Shown here one piece after another: positions 9,937 through 18,953 of a DNA stretch of 64,000 nucleotides. The stretch is from positions 372,001 through 436,000 of the forward strand of contig OZ253505.1 of NCBI GenBank assembly GCA_965262255.1, written 5' to 3'. This stretch comes from JANQQC01 sp965262255 (GTDB lineage Bacteria; Pseudomonadota; Alphaproteobacteria; Caulobacterales; Hyphomonadaceae). The number at the start of each line of letters is the position of its first letter. Position 1 is the first letter of the stretch. Made by a program: the position numbers and the translations under genes. The notes beneath the pieces are model-generated. The model did no database searches, was not told the DNA's origin, and saw only the letters and a program-made list of their open reading frames with translations.

Positions 9937-11685
9937 GTGCAACAGAAATTAAAGTCCAATTCCAAACTTAGATTCATTCTAAGTCTTTCGTTACTAATTC
10001 TTGTCAGCTGTTCTGGTCAGTCTTATACCTCTATTCCAACAGATTCGCCAGGAACTTCGACTAACTCACGCCAGCCTAGCTCAAGTAATCCTGCGTCCCC
10101 ATCGACTACTACCAACAGTACTTCGACCACCTCGACACCAAAAAAACCTTCAACTAGCCCGCCTGTTCAAAATACCCCTCTTCCGGATTACTATTATGAC
10201 TGGGAGAAAGACAAGTTTCCGTACCAAAGAGAATACTACAACAGATGTGCTTTTCCGCAGACAGCAGAACATAAACAAGGAACAACTCTTGATGAATTGT
10301 TTGCAATAAGAGAGATAATAGACAACCACTATCTATTCCATTCTGACTACGTAGATTTGGATCCTCGAAAGTTTGTAAAAACCGCAACAAATTTTGACCA
10401 ACACTACATAAATATGACTGATAAAGATAGCTATCTACAACAATTACGTACAACTAAGAAAAGACCGACTGGGGAACCAACTCACGGAATGTACCGGACT
10501 GGTAAAGAGGTTATAACTTCTAGCTCTAGTAACTCTAATGAAATAGGTTCATACGGTATTGCTTGGCGAGTGATTTCTGATAAAGTTCCACGCGATTATC
10601 GTGTAGAGTTTACTGAACCAAATACACCGGCCTCAGAACTTGCAAACGGTACTCCGAAAGTTAAACGCGGCGATAAACTTTTGAAACTGAACGATTTCGA
10701 CTTTGTTGCGTTACAGAACGACAATCTAGATCGAGCACTTGATATTTTGTTTAGACCAAAGAAATCTAAAGATATAACTAAATTTGTCCTATTAGACCGT
10801 GACACAAAGTTAGAGAAAACTATCACGCTGCAGAGTGTTAAAGATAAACATAAAAACATTTTTGGTTCAACTCATGACACGGACTCTGGTAAAGTTGCAT
10901 ATCTCTTTATAGGAGATACTATGCTTTTGGCTGAGGATATACACGACATTATAACCTCTTTTAAAGAAAAAAAAGTAAAGGATTTAGTATTAGATATAAG
11001 GTATCTGAATACCGGAGAATTTTATCCTGCTGGTAACCGAGACGATTCTGCACTTGCGTATATGATAGCGGGCTATGAGAATATTGGTTCAAGATCTACT
11101 GTTAGACTACCGTATCGAGTAAGACACGGATACAGCAGACATAATCATCCTTCATTCACAAGAGCTCCTGACGTATATAGTTACAGTCTAAAGTTTGTGT
11201 CTTTCTGCCCGATCGTGTATGGACAATGTTCGTATATCAATTTTTTTAGTTGGGCTTATTATGGGTGGTACCAGTATTACCCAAAGCTTAAGGAGTTTAA
11301 CTCCTTGGAACTAGACAGAGTTTTTATTCTGGTCTCTAATCAATCCTGCAGAGTTGCCGAAACTCTTATCAATGGTCTCAGAGGTATTGACATGGAAATT
11401 ATATTAATCGGAGAACCTACTTGCGGTTATCCTTATAGTACTTCGGTTTATAACAACTGTGGAATAAATATTGAGATCATCGATACCAGATACAAAAATA
11501 ATAAAGGATTTGGAAAATACGAGGAAGGCTTCAAACCATCTAACTCAAAGTTCGAACACGGCGTAAGTGTTAAAGGTTGCTACGTTGAGAATGATCTAAC
11601 AAAATCACTAGGTGACATAAATGAACCCCTGTTTGCCGCAGCTCTACAATATAGGAAAGACTCGTCCTGTCCACCACTTCCGTGA
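9937..11685 (+). CDS. S41 peptidase-fold lipoprotein, catalytic pair lost (copy A)
   Basis: A 582-residue predicted lipoprotein. The signal sequence ends in the lipobox LVSC (about residue 23), followed by a Ser/Thr/Pro-rich linker to about residue 60. The body looks like the S41 family: an N-terminal helical segment, a PDZ-like region (KVKRGDKLLKLNDF), then the protease-like core VKDLVLDIRY, ...QSCRVAETLINGLRGID..., EPTCGYPYS and the conserved NCG and KGFG.Y.EGF segments. In active relatives these read CSASE and TCGK, where Ser and Lys are the catalytic pair; here Arg and Tyr stand in their places. I infer a pseudoenzyme. A GTG start at 9937 with GGAG six bases upstream gives exactly the length of copy B. 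It stands downstream of an Rhs-type tail sequence and convergent to mtnP. Its function is unknown; a partner, binding or immunity role is speculative. Confidence 0.75.
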   Translation: MQQKLKSNSKLRFILSLSLLILVSCSGQSYTSIPTDSPGTSTNSRQPSSSNPASPSTTTNSTSTTSTPKKPSTSPPVQNTPLPDYYYDWEKDKFPYQREYYNRCAFPQTAEHKQGTTLDELFAIREIIDNHYLFHSDYVDLDPRKFVKTATNFDQHYINMTDKDSYLQQLRTTKKRPTGEPTHGMYRTGKEVITSSSSNSNEIGSYGIAWRVISDKVPRDYRVEFTEPNTPASELANGTPKVKRGDKLLKLNDFDFVALQNDNLDRALDILFRPKKSKDITKFVLLDRDTKLEKTITLQSVKDKHKNIFGSTHDTDSGKVAYLFIGDTMLLAEDIHDIITSFKEKKVKDLVLDIRYLNTGEFYPAGNRDDSALAYMIAGYENIGSRSTVRLPYRVRHGYSRHNHPSFTRAPDVYSYSLKFVSFCPIVYGQCSYINFFSWAYYGWYQYYPKLKEFNSLELDRVFILVSNQSCRVAETLINGLRGIDMEIILIGEPTCGYPYSTSVYNNCGINIEIIDTRYKNNKGFGKYEEGFKPSNSKFEHGVSVKGCYVENDLTKSLGDINEPLFAAALQYRKDSSCPPLP

Positions 11686-11899
11686 GGAACGTCATAGGTT
11701 CATCGAAGTCTTGTACAAAGGATGTATTCATCAAAATACAACTCGATACCCATTATACGAGCTAACGCAAAATTCAACAGTCCCAAGTAACGAGTTCAAG
11801 AAGAAAGTTATGAAATTTTCAAGTTCAGTAGATGCCGAAAATTCTCCGTTTCAGTTACTTCAGACTAAGAGTACTTGGAACGAATAAATGCCAGCTTCC
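11686..11899. other. Spacer between convergent lipoprotein and mtnP copies
   Basis: The same spacer sits in both repeat copies (20703-20916 in copy 2) with one base difference noted by eye. An 88-codon open frame crosses the lipoprotein stop in both copies, but it has no recognisable family and its conservation is explained by the recent duplication. No clear terminator hairpin was found. Confidence 0.5.
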
Positions 11900-12773
11900 C
11901 TATTGAAGCCTACCAGCAACGGCATCTAGTTTTTTCCATACCGCAGAGTCGCGAATCTCAGGCGAAGTGATAATGGCATGATCTAATCCGTATTCTATTT
12001 TCTGCGGTGAGTCACTACGTTCAATCGACGAAAGACTTATCGCCAAATGCTCTATCATCCGACGTGCGCGTTCAACATTTGAGTACATGACCTCTAATAC
12101 GTTCGTAACAGATACTGCCTCTTCCTCCGAATGCCAACAATCATAATCCGTTACCATCGCCACATTTGCATAGGGCAACTCTGCCTCCCGAGCTAGCGAT
12201 GCTTCCGGCATATTTGTTATCCCTATAACGTCACCCCCCCCACTGACGGTAAAGTCTCGACTCGGCAAGTGTAGAAAACTGAGGCCCCTCTATAACTAAG
12301 TAACTGCCTCCATCATGGGCCGTAATTTCTGCTTTCTTAGCCGATTTACTAGCCAACGCCGAAAGCCGTTGGCAAACAGGAAAGCCCATAGATACACGAC
12401 CAACGCATCCATTACCAAAGAAACTTTTCTCACGGTTCCGTGTGCGATCTACAAACTGATCAACCATAACAAATTCGCTTGGTGCATACTCCTCTTTCAA
12501 GGAACCACAAGCGGAAATAGACAATATGTCCGTACACCCTACTCGCTTTAACGCATCAACGTTCGCACGATAGTTGATTCCCGTCGGGGATAGATAATGT
12601 CCCCTTCCGTGCCTAGGAAAAAACACCAACTCAACGCCGTGCAAGGCACCAAAAACTAAGTTGTCTGACGGGGATCCCCAAAGTGTTTCAATGGACTCCT
12701 CCCTGCGATTCTCTAACCCCTCAATATCGTAAAGACCTGAGCCGCCGATTACACCTAGCTTCCAGTTGCTCAC
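11900..12773 (-). pseudogene. mtnP: Frameshifted mtnP copy (methylthioadenosine phosphorylase)
   Basis: A second copy of mtnP (intact at 20917-21789), broken by one frameshift. At 12234-12241 the plus strand has eight C where the intact copy reads CACCCCC. The difference is one A-to-C change that created a longer C run plus one inserted base. Translation stops directly after RQWGG (about residue 179). The rest of the protein, from GDVIGITNMPEAS to VAGRLQ, continues in another frame with very few changes. The GTG start at 12773 is preserved. The decay is therefore recent. It is either a dead duplicate or, less likely, a slippage-prone allele. Confidence 0.9.
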
Positions 12774-12870
12774 GGTACCTTTACTTCGAGAATAAATAGT
12801 TCTTAGATAAGTAACTTGTTGTGGATATGTTTAACTCGACAAAACCAATCTTCTTAACTGCGCGATCGCC

Positions 12871-12882
12871 TAATGCTTGATG
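12871..12882 (-). pseudogene. Footprint of the petC 3' end
   Basis: On the minus strand these 12 bases encode the last residues of cytochrome c1 (..IKH and stop), identical to 21887-21898 and in the same position relative to mtnP. Homology with copy 2 ends here. The fragment shows that the segment was copied from the petC-mtnP neighbourhood. Confidence 0.75.
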
Positions 12883-13892
12883 TGACCTGACTCGTGACAT
12901 ATGGAACCAAAATAGCGTCTTCAAAAAAGAGGAAGATCGTCCATATTGTAGGTTCAATTCAACACCTACAGTAGGAGATCTTCCGTGTATGTTGTAACAC
13001 AAAAATTAGTGGTCTCATGATAAGTTAGCTGCACGGGAAGATCCCATTCGTAAGGTGGTTGATATTTGTCTACATATAGAGTGATTTTCCCTGTTTTTCC
13101 GAAAGACCTAGATTCCATATGTCATAGAACTGATACAGTTTTATCGTTACACCTCGCTAATGTGTGCGTTGAGATCGACGATGGGGCTTCTTGGATCTCT
13201 TTTCTGATCGCATGTGTAGTGATTGCGTCGGTGGGTAATACCTGTCCCATAATTGTTTCCTCCAGATGGAACTACTGAATAATGGTAGTATACCATCCTA
13301 CTTACCTAGTTGCGGGACTTTACAACTAGCCTATAACGTAGATGCTTAGCTCTAACTTCTAAAGCATGACATCAATCACCAGTTAAGCGAATCACTTCTG
13401 TCGCTTGGTAATCAATTCTCAAAATCTGTCTGCGAATCTGGAGGATCCGGACCCTCACGACTAATCTATTTTGTAGACGCTGCGATAATAGAGCAGTTTC
13501 CGAACAAGTAGTCCAATTTTTTTACATCAAGACTATACAATCTGAAAGAGCCGCCGGTGATCGAGGCAACTTGAACGGAAAGTACTCCAGCCTTTACCCT
13601 GTAACCCGAGACTACTGCTCGGTTCCATGCAACTAGAAATTTGATCAAAATTTTCAGACTTATGTTGCCCAAAACAAAAAAAGATGCTAATTGTATAACG
13701 TTAAAGCATTTACTGGCCAAGTATGCTCGTTTATTTGGTCGTTCTAACTTAACCAACAGTTATTTTGAAAGTAGAAGTTGAACCTACCAGTCTTGAAAAT
13801 GTTCTAAACTCGATGAACCGAGAAACAAAAGTTACATCGACTTTTACGGCGAGAGTTACTGGCTGAGGGTAACAAACACATCGGAGTTCGAA
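12883..13892. other. One-kilobase non-coding stretch between repeat copy 1 and the Rhs gene
   Basis: No supported gene. Short open frames at 12781-13002 (minus), 13066-13278 (plus) and 13466-13756 (minus, 96 codons) have no recognisable family, ribosome site or paralogue. A nested inverted repeat lies at 12931-12984. The last 140 bases should contain the Rhs promoter; GGAG precedes its ATG by six bases. Confidence 0.5.
12931..12984. repeat. Nested inverted repeat (possible hairpin)
   Basis: The outer arms GGAAGATC (12931-12938) and GATCTTCC (12977-12984) are perfect complements. An inner pair TGTAGG (12947-12952) and CCTACA (12965-12970) closes a 12-base loop. The whole can fold as a 54-base stem with an internal loop. 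There is no T-run after it, so it is not a simple terminator. It could be the trace of an excised mobile element or a structured RNA. Function unknown. Confidence 0.55.
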
Positions 13893-16800
13893 ATGCAACT
13901 AAATTTTCGCAGAATAAGCCGCATGGCAACGGCATTTATAGTCGCACTAGGAATGTTGACTGCTCCTTATGGTTACACACAGCAGGCCATTAAAGAAGGA
14001 CAGCGGCGGTTACTGTTCGACCACGAAGCTCACGATCTAAACAGTGCTGGTCTTGGGATAAAGGAGCTTGACACAGAATTACTTGGGGAATCTGTCAATT
14101 TGGGAACTGGCGAGTTGACTTTAAAACATGAAGATATTTCTATACCCGGAAATTCCAAGTTGCCAGTAAATTTTACAAGAGTGGCAACTCGAGACCCAGA
14201 CCGCCCAAACTTTCTCGGAGCGCAATCCTCATCGCAATCATTCGGCCTAGCTAATTTTCATCTTGATGCCGCTTATTTGCTCTTACCGTCTATACTATCT
14301 ACTGGAATAGTTGGATGCGTTTCAGATTCGACCATAGTCGATGCAACGGACGAACTATATGTTACTCCCGTGGCATACTTACCTCACAACCCTCAGCCGT
14401 TATTAAAGGCGAGTGGAACCCCTAATTCCGATATATTTGGCACTGTGCAACCAGAGTACACAACTAAGTCGCTGTCTAAGATCAAACAAAATAAAGGTCG
14501 ACTAAAGTGTACCTGGTCATTAACTGAGACTAACGGAAACGTTTATGAGTTTGCGCAGGAACGGGTAGTTGGTATCAAAAATGGCAAGAAAAAACATGCT
14601 ATGTTGGTCACCAAAATAACTGACGTAAACGGAAACTGGGTGAAGTTCTCGTATGGAGGAAGCGAAAAACGCCTTGAAAAAATTTGGAGTAACGACGATC
14701 GTGTAATCGTCATAATCTATAATGCTGACGGAACCGTAGAATGTGCTATAGGAAGCCACGGCTCAGAGACTACAAGTCCGAAAATATGGGTGTACAAGTA
14801 TGGCTCAATATCCGGTCAAACAAATTTGAAATATCTCAAATCCGCAAAAATCCGAGGAACAAGCCATTACTGGGAGTACGATCCGCTAACAGGCATTACT
14901 GCACAATACGGAAATGACTATGCGAGACGTTGCACATTTGGTGAAACAGCGCGTGTCAGGCACCCCTCTGGATTAGTCGCGAAGTACTCTTTTGAAAAAA
15001 TCGTGAATTTTGAACAGGCGCAATCTCCTAATGGACATCTGCGTACCTCGCATAGAGCTTCATGTTTGCCTCCAACTGGTGTGTATAACAATATCGGCTC
15101 TCAGACAGATGCTCTGAAAAGTGCTTCAATTAGCGACGGAGTATCTAGTTATGGTAATTTTTCAACATTCTTCTCATCTGCTTTAGTAAAAAAAGAGTTA
15201 AAGCACCTGGACGGAACATCTGCTGTTTGGACAGTTCAATACGGCGAAGGCGACCTTTACAATTCAGACTCATCAGAACTTTCGCCGAATAAAACCGTTC
15301 ATAAAAACCGAAACAATCCAGTTGTTGTCGACATTACAAAGCCTAAGACTCGAATCATAACTGACCCATTAGGTAACAAGCATAAAGTAAAAATTGGGCG
15401 TAGCCTAAATGATTCCGGTTTACTGGTATCAAGAGAGGTATACGCGAAAGGAAAATCTAATCCGGCACTTTTGGTTAAGAATGAGTATGTTCATTCAAAA
15501 AAACCTCTAGGGGTAACTTTCAATAGATCTAAAATGAATTTAAAATCTGCGGAACACTGGGTACGACTGTCAAAGCAAAAGTTAACACAAGATGGAGTGA
15601 CTTACACAACTACGTATAAATATAATGTCTACGGTTTACCAACAAAGGCAACCAAATCTTCAACCCTTCAATCAGGGTCTATAATAGAAGAGACAACCTA
15701 TACTCACAAAAAATCAAAGTGGGTCATAGGACTTGTGAAAACATTCTCGAAAAATGGTCGAGAAGTATCGGGGGCTTCCTACGATAGTCGTGGTCAAAAA
15801 ATCTTAGAGACCAAATACGGTGAAGATTATATGAGGTATAAATGGAATCCTAACGGAACCCTAGCTACTATGCGAAACGGAAAAAACAAAGATACTAGGT
15901 ACAATAATTACAAACGGGGTATGCCGCAGACCACCGTCTATCCGAATGGTGGAGTGGAGATGCAAGTCATTGACGATAATGGAAAAATAATAGAAAGTAC
16001 TAGTCAGCGAAACTACGTCGAAAAATTTAGTTTTAACGATATCGGAAGAAAAACCAAAATTGATCGACCTGAAGGAAAATCGTATGTTCTAAACAGTAGT
16101 TACGCGGACACTATTATTACATATTCCGATCCAACTTCGAGTAAAGGACTTGTCAAAATAGAAACAACCGTGAGCGGCAAGTTAAAGAAAATTGTTACGA
16201 CGACTTATAATAGTTATGGATTACCGATTTTAATTGAAAAGCGAGACAGTACCACAAAGGTATCAATTTTTGAAAACTTTAAATATGATAAATTGGGTCG
16301 TGAGATTTTTCGATCGTTTCCATCCACGCTAAAGAACGAGACTTCAGGTACGGAAACCACATATGACGTGTTAGGAAGGGAAATAATGGTCCGGGAAAAC
16401 GTATCTCCATATAAAACGGAGGAAACACAATATCTAAACAACAATACAATAAAGTTCATCGATCCTATGGGAAACATAAAAAGTGTGCGTAAATCCGGAT
16501 ATGGTTCTCCTCACGATGGTAAGGTTACTCATATAACTGAAGCGAACGGTCGAAAAACTGTTAAAACCTATGACAAGTGGCTCAACCTTACAAAAGTTCG
16601 CTATTTCGGCGGAGGAAGAAATCTGGTTTATTCTTTTAAGTATAATTCTCACAATCAACTTTGTATGTATACTTTTCCAGAGTCAGGATCAACCCTTATT
16701 GAATATAATTCCATTAGAAAAGTTCATCGTGTTGAAAAAGGAGTTAGTAAAAATGCTGCTTGTAAGAACCCGATCAGAATAACAATCTCAAAAATAGAAC

Positions 16801-18923
16801 GTAAAAATATTTGTCACTCAATTATCAGTAAAGTCAAAATCAAAAATGCTTCTAGTACTAGGACAGAATACAGAGCGCGAACGCAGTGTGCTACCGGCTT
16901 AGTCTTGTTTCCTCATGTCGTGTCACCCAGTTTTCCAACTACTGATCCATACACTCCCCTCACAAAACAACCATCTACCACTCCATCTACCACTCCATCT
17001 ACCACTCCATCTACCACTCCATCTACCACTCCTTCCCCTAACCCAAATAAGTCACCAAGCACACCTCCTAAAAACTCCGGGCTTCATAACTGTCAACCAA
17101 ACGAAGTTTTTAATGGTGACGAATGTATTCAACTTCCGAATGGCGGACAGGTACACAGCGAGACGATACAAGTAAGAACTGGAATTCTATATCATTACAA
17201 CGATCTCGAACAATTATCGGTTATAGATTATCCTAGTAAATCGACCAAAGACATCTATTATTCCTACGATATAGAGGGAAATAAAACAAAAATCGTGAGA
17301 GGGAACGTTACTCTGGAATACAATTTTCGAGCCAATGGTCAATTAACAAACGAGACGCTCTCCATCGTAGAATCGGTTAGCAACGGAAAATCTGTTACAA
17401 AATCGTTTAAAGCTTCATACGTGTACAATGGCATGGGCGGACTGTTATTCTATACTTCTCCAAAACTAAGAATGTTCTCCTTTGAGTTGAATGCTTTTAA
17501 TTTACCTACAAGTATTTCAGTTGCAAATTTAAAACTCGTCTCCCAAATGAAATATCACCCAAACGATGTTCTAAAAAAAGCGCTAATTCACAATACAAAT
17601 GCTTCTCAAAATTCAAATACTCTAGAAGTAAAAGCCACAATAAACAACAGAATGTTGATTGAAAAGACGGAGTTGTTGGACAACAAAATAGCAATATTCT
17701 CTTTTTCAAATTCGTATTATACTGACGGAAGAGTTAAATCAGTTACAAATAATTTGAAAGCAGGTAAAAAAATTGGCGATCGTAAATTCACTTATGACGT
17801 TATGAATCAAGTAAAATCTACCGAAGGAGACAATCGATCAGTTGCTTATACATACGACCTATTCGAAAATTTTGTATCACAGTCTGAAAGTTCTCGGACT
17901 GTAGAGAATACATACGACTTTAATCGGAACTTGGTAATAAGAAACGTCGAGAAATTTTTGGATGAAAACGGAGTACTGAATCCAAGTTCGATTCAAGAAG
18001 TTGCAAACGACAGCGAAGGTCGAGTTTCACGTATTGGTGAACTCAGTTTGACGCACGATGACTCGAACCTTTTGGTAGAAGCATCCAGAACAATTACTAG
18101 AAGTGATAGCGGAAATTCAACCAGCAGTACGCGTAAGGATATTTTGAATTTACTGAATGACGGTAATCAGAACAGAGCAAAGAAAGTTTTCAGTATAATA
18201 GCAGATATCAGAGAGCCCGACGATAAAATCACGGTAACTACCTACGAATTTCATTCGATTTTCGGAGAGTTGTTACTTTTTTCTGTATCAGTGGATCCTC
18301 CTATCACAGGGAATTCAAGTATGTCGGATCTAGTTGGAGACCACGATCTTTTTAAACTAGGTTCATTTATATCCATAACGGCTAAAGATTGCTTAAACTG
18401 GGTAATTTTAAACCAATCAAACAACAATTCAATTATCTTGAACTCAGATTTGTCAGTACGAAGTATTCAATCAATTGGTCCTTACGGAAAGTCATGGGAT
18501 AGCGACGACGTTAGTAAAAAAGGTTGTGAAGCTGATAATACCATATTCAATCCACCAAATTTGGAAGGGCCATATTTTCCTGTAAATTTTGGATTATCAA
18601 ATTCACCTACTATGTCCTCGTCGTCTGACTTAGCAATAACTGTCGAAAAAACCACTACTGTTTTTCAGGATGCAGTTAGAGATTCTGTCACTCAGATGTA
18701 TTTTCTAAAGGATAAAAGATACTACGATCCTTTGTTGGGGCGATATATCACACCGAAGGTAAGCGAAGTATTCGACAATAACGAAGTCGACGTTCTAAAT
18801 CTGTACTCAATAGCAAAAAACGACCCGATAAACTTTCGTTTTAAAGAGATACCTTTTCAAAAAGAATCTAATAACAAGGTTTCCCAAACAGTAGCAGAGA
18901 GTGTAAAAACTGTTGAACGCTAG
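13893..18923 (+). CDS. Secreted Rhs/YD-repeat protein without a recognisable toxin tip
   Basis: A 1676-residue protein starting with a Sec signal peptide (about residues 1-30). The N-terminal region carries ESVNLGTGELTLKHEDI..IP, as in Rhs/wall-associated proteins. YD-type repeats (KYDKLGREIF, SYDIEGNKTKI, TYDLFENF) spread over about residues 550-1470. A Cys-bearing insert with a Thr/Pro tandem repeat lies at about 940-1085. The Rhs core signature is near residues 1608-1650: YYDPLLGRYI ... LNLYSIAKNDPINF. In polymorphic toxins a toxin domain follows this core. Here only 27-30 residues follow, and they are the first bases of the 3.06-kb repeat. I infer that the toxin-encoding end was replaced or lost by recombination at the core boundary. 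The start ATG has GGAG at good spacing. The lipoprotein gene follows 30 bases downstream, so the two are probably cotranscribed. Confidence 0.85.
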   Translation: MQLNFRRISRMATAFIVALGMLTAPYGYTQQAIKEGQRRLLFDHEAHDLNSAGLGIKELDTELLGESVNLGTGELTLKHEDISIPGNSKLPVNFTRVATRDPDRPNFLGAQSSSQSFGLANFHLDAAYLLLPSILSTGIVGCVSDSTIVDATDELYVTPVAYLPHNPQPLLKASGTPNSDIFGTVQPEYTTKSLSKIKQNKGRLKCTWSLTETNGNVYEFAQERVVGIKNGKKKHAMLVTKITDVNGNWVKFSYGGSEKRLEKIWSNDDRVIVIIYNADGTVECAIGSHGSETTSPKIWVYKYGSISGQTNLKYLKSAKIRGTSHYWEYDPLTGITAQYGNDYARRCTFGETARVRHPSGLVAKYSFEKIVNFEQAQSPNGHLRTSHRASCLPPTGVYNNIGSQTDALKSASISDGVSSYGNFSTFFSSALVKKELKHLDGTSAVWTVQYGEGDLYNSDSSELSPNKTVHKNRNNPVVVDITKPKTRIITDPLGNKHKVKIGRSLNDSGLLVSREVYAKGKSNPALLVKNEYVHSKKPLGVTFNRSKMNLKSAEHWVRLSKQKLTQDGVTYTTTYKYNVYGLPTKATKSSTLQSGSIIEETTYTHKKSKWVIGLVKTFSKNGREVSGASYDSRGQKILETKYGEDYMRYKWNPNGTLATMRNGKNKDTRYNNYKRGMPQTTVYPNGGVEMQVIDDNGKIIESTSQRNYVEKFSFNDIGRKTKIDRPEGKSYVLNSSYADTIITYSDPTSSKGLVKIETTVSGKLKKIVTTTYNSYGLPILIEKRDSTTKVSIFENFKYDKLGREIFRSFPSTLKNETSGTETTYDVLGREIMVRENVSPYKTEETQYLNNNTIKFIDPMGNIKSVRKSGYGSPHDGKVTHITEANGRKTVKTYDKWLNLTKVRYFGGGRNLVYSFKYNSHNQLCMYTFPESGSTLIEYNSIRKVHRVEKGVSKNAACKNPIRITISKIERKNICHSIISKVKIKNASSTRTEYRARTQCATGLVLFPHVVSPSFPTTDPYTPLTKQPSTTPSTTPSTTPSTTPSTTPSPNPNKSPSTPPKNSGLHNCQPNEVFNGDECIQLPNGGQVHSETIQVRTGILYHYNDLEQLSVIDYPSKSTKDIYYSYDIEGNKTKIVRGNVTLEYNFRANGQLTNETLSIVESVSNGKSVTKSFKASYVYNGMGGLLFYTSPKLRMFSFELNAFNLPTSISVANLKLVSQMKYHPNDVLKKALIHNTNASQNSNTLEVKATINNRMLIEKTELLDNKIAIFSFSNSYYTDGRVKSVTNNLKAGKKIGDRKFTYDVMNQVKSTEGDNRSVAYTYDLFENFVSQSESSRTVENTYDFNRNLVIRNVEKFLDENGVLNPSSIQEVANDSEGRVSRIGELSLTHDDSNLLVEASRTITRSDSGNSTSSTRKDILNLLNDGNQNRAKKVFSIIADIREPDDKITVTTYEFHSIFGELLLFSVSVDPPITGNSSMSDLVGDHDLFKLGSFISITAKDCLNWVILNQSNNNSIILNSDLSVRSIQSIGPYGKSWDSDDVSKKGCEADNTIFNPPNLEGPYFPVNFGLSNSPTMSSSSDLAITVEKTTTVFQDAVRDSVTQMYFLKDKRYYDPLLGRYITPKVSEVFDNNEVDVLNLYSIAKNDPINFRFKEIPFQKESNNKVSQTVAESVKTVER
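16971..17030 (+). repeat. Five 12-base tandem repeats in the Rhs gene
   Basis: Five exact copies of CCATCTACCACT encode (Ser-Thr-Thr-Pro) repeats at about residues 1027-1046, in a flexible Thr/Pro linker. The unit is a multiple of three, so copy-number change would lengthen or shorten the linker without breaking the frame. Confidence 0.95.
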
Positions 18924-18953
18924 TTTTTAAGAATTTTTTCGATGGAGAAGAAA

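Larger units (their letters stand above)
9824..12882. repeat. 3.06-kb direct repeat, copy 1
   Basis: It matches 18841-21898 at an offset of 9016-9017 bases. It contains an 81-base tail reading frame, the S41-like lipoprotein gene, a non-coding spacer, a frameshifted mtnP, the mtnP upstream region, and finally the last codons of petC (12871-12882), where homology ends. Most of it is nearly identical to copy 2. The exception is 11098-11289, which is strongly diverged. The left edge lies at the break in the tnpB fragment. Confidence 0.92.

Noticed and set aside
11621..11887. 88-codon open frame overlapping the end of lipoprotein copy A (also 20638-20904 in copy B)
   Set aside because: It is conserved only because the whole block is duplicated. 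No ribosome site, no known family, and it overlaps a real gene in another frame.
12781..13002. 73-codon minus-strand frame ending at repeat copy 1
   Set aside because: It crosses the duplication border and the inverted repeat, so it cannot be an old conserved gene.
13466..13756. 96-codon frame on the minus strand before the Rhs gene
   Set aside because: No recognisable family, no ribosome site and no paralogue in the window; not enough support for a gene.
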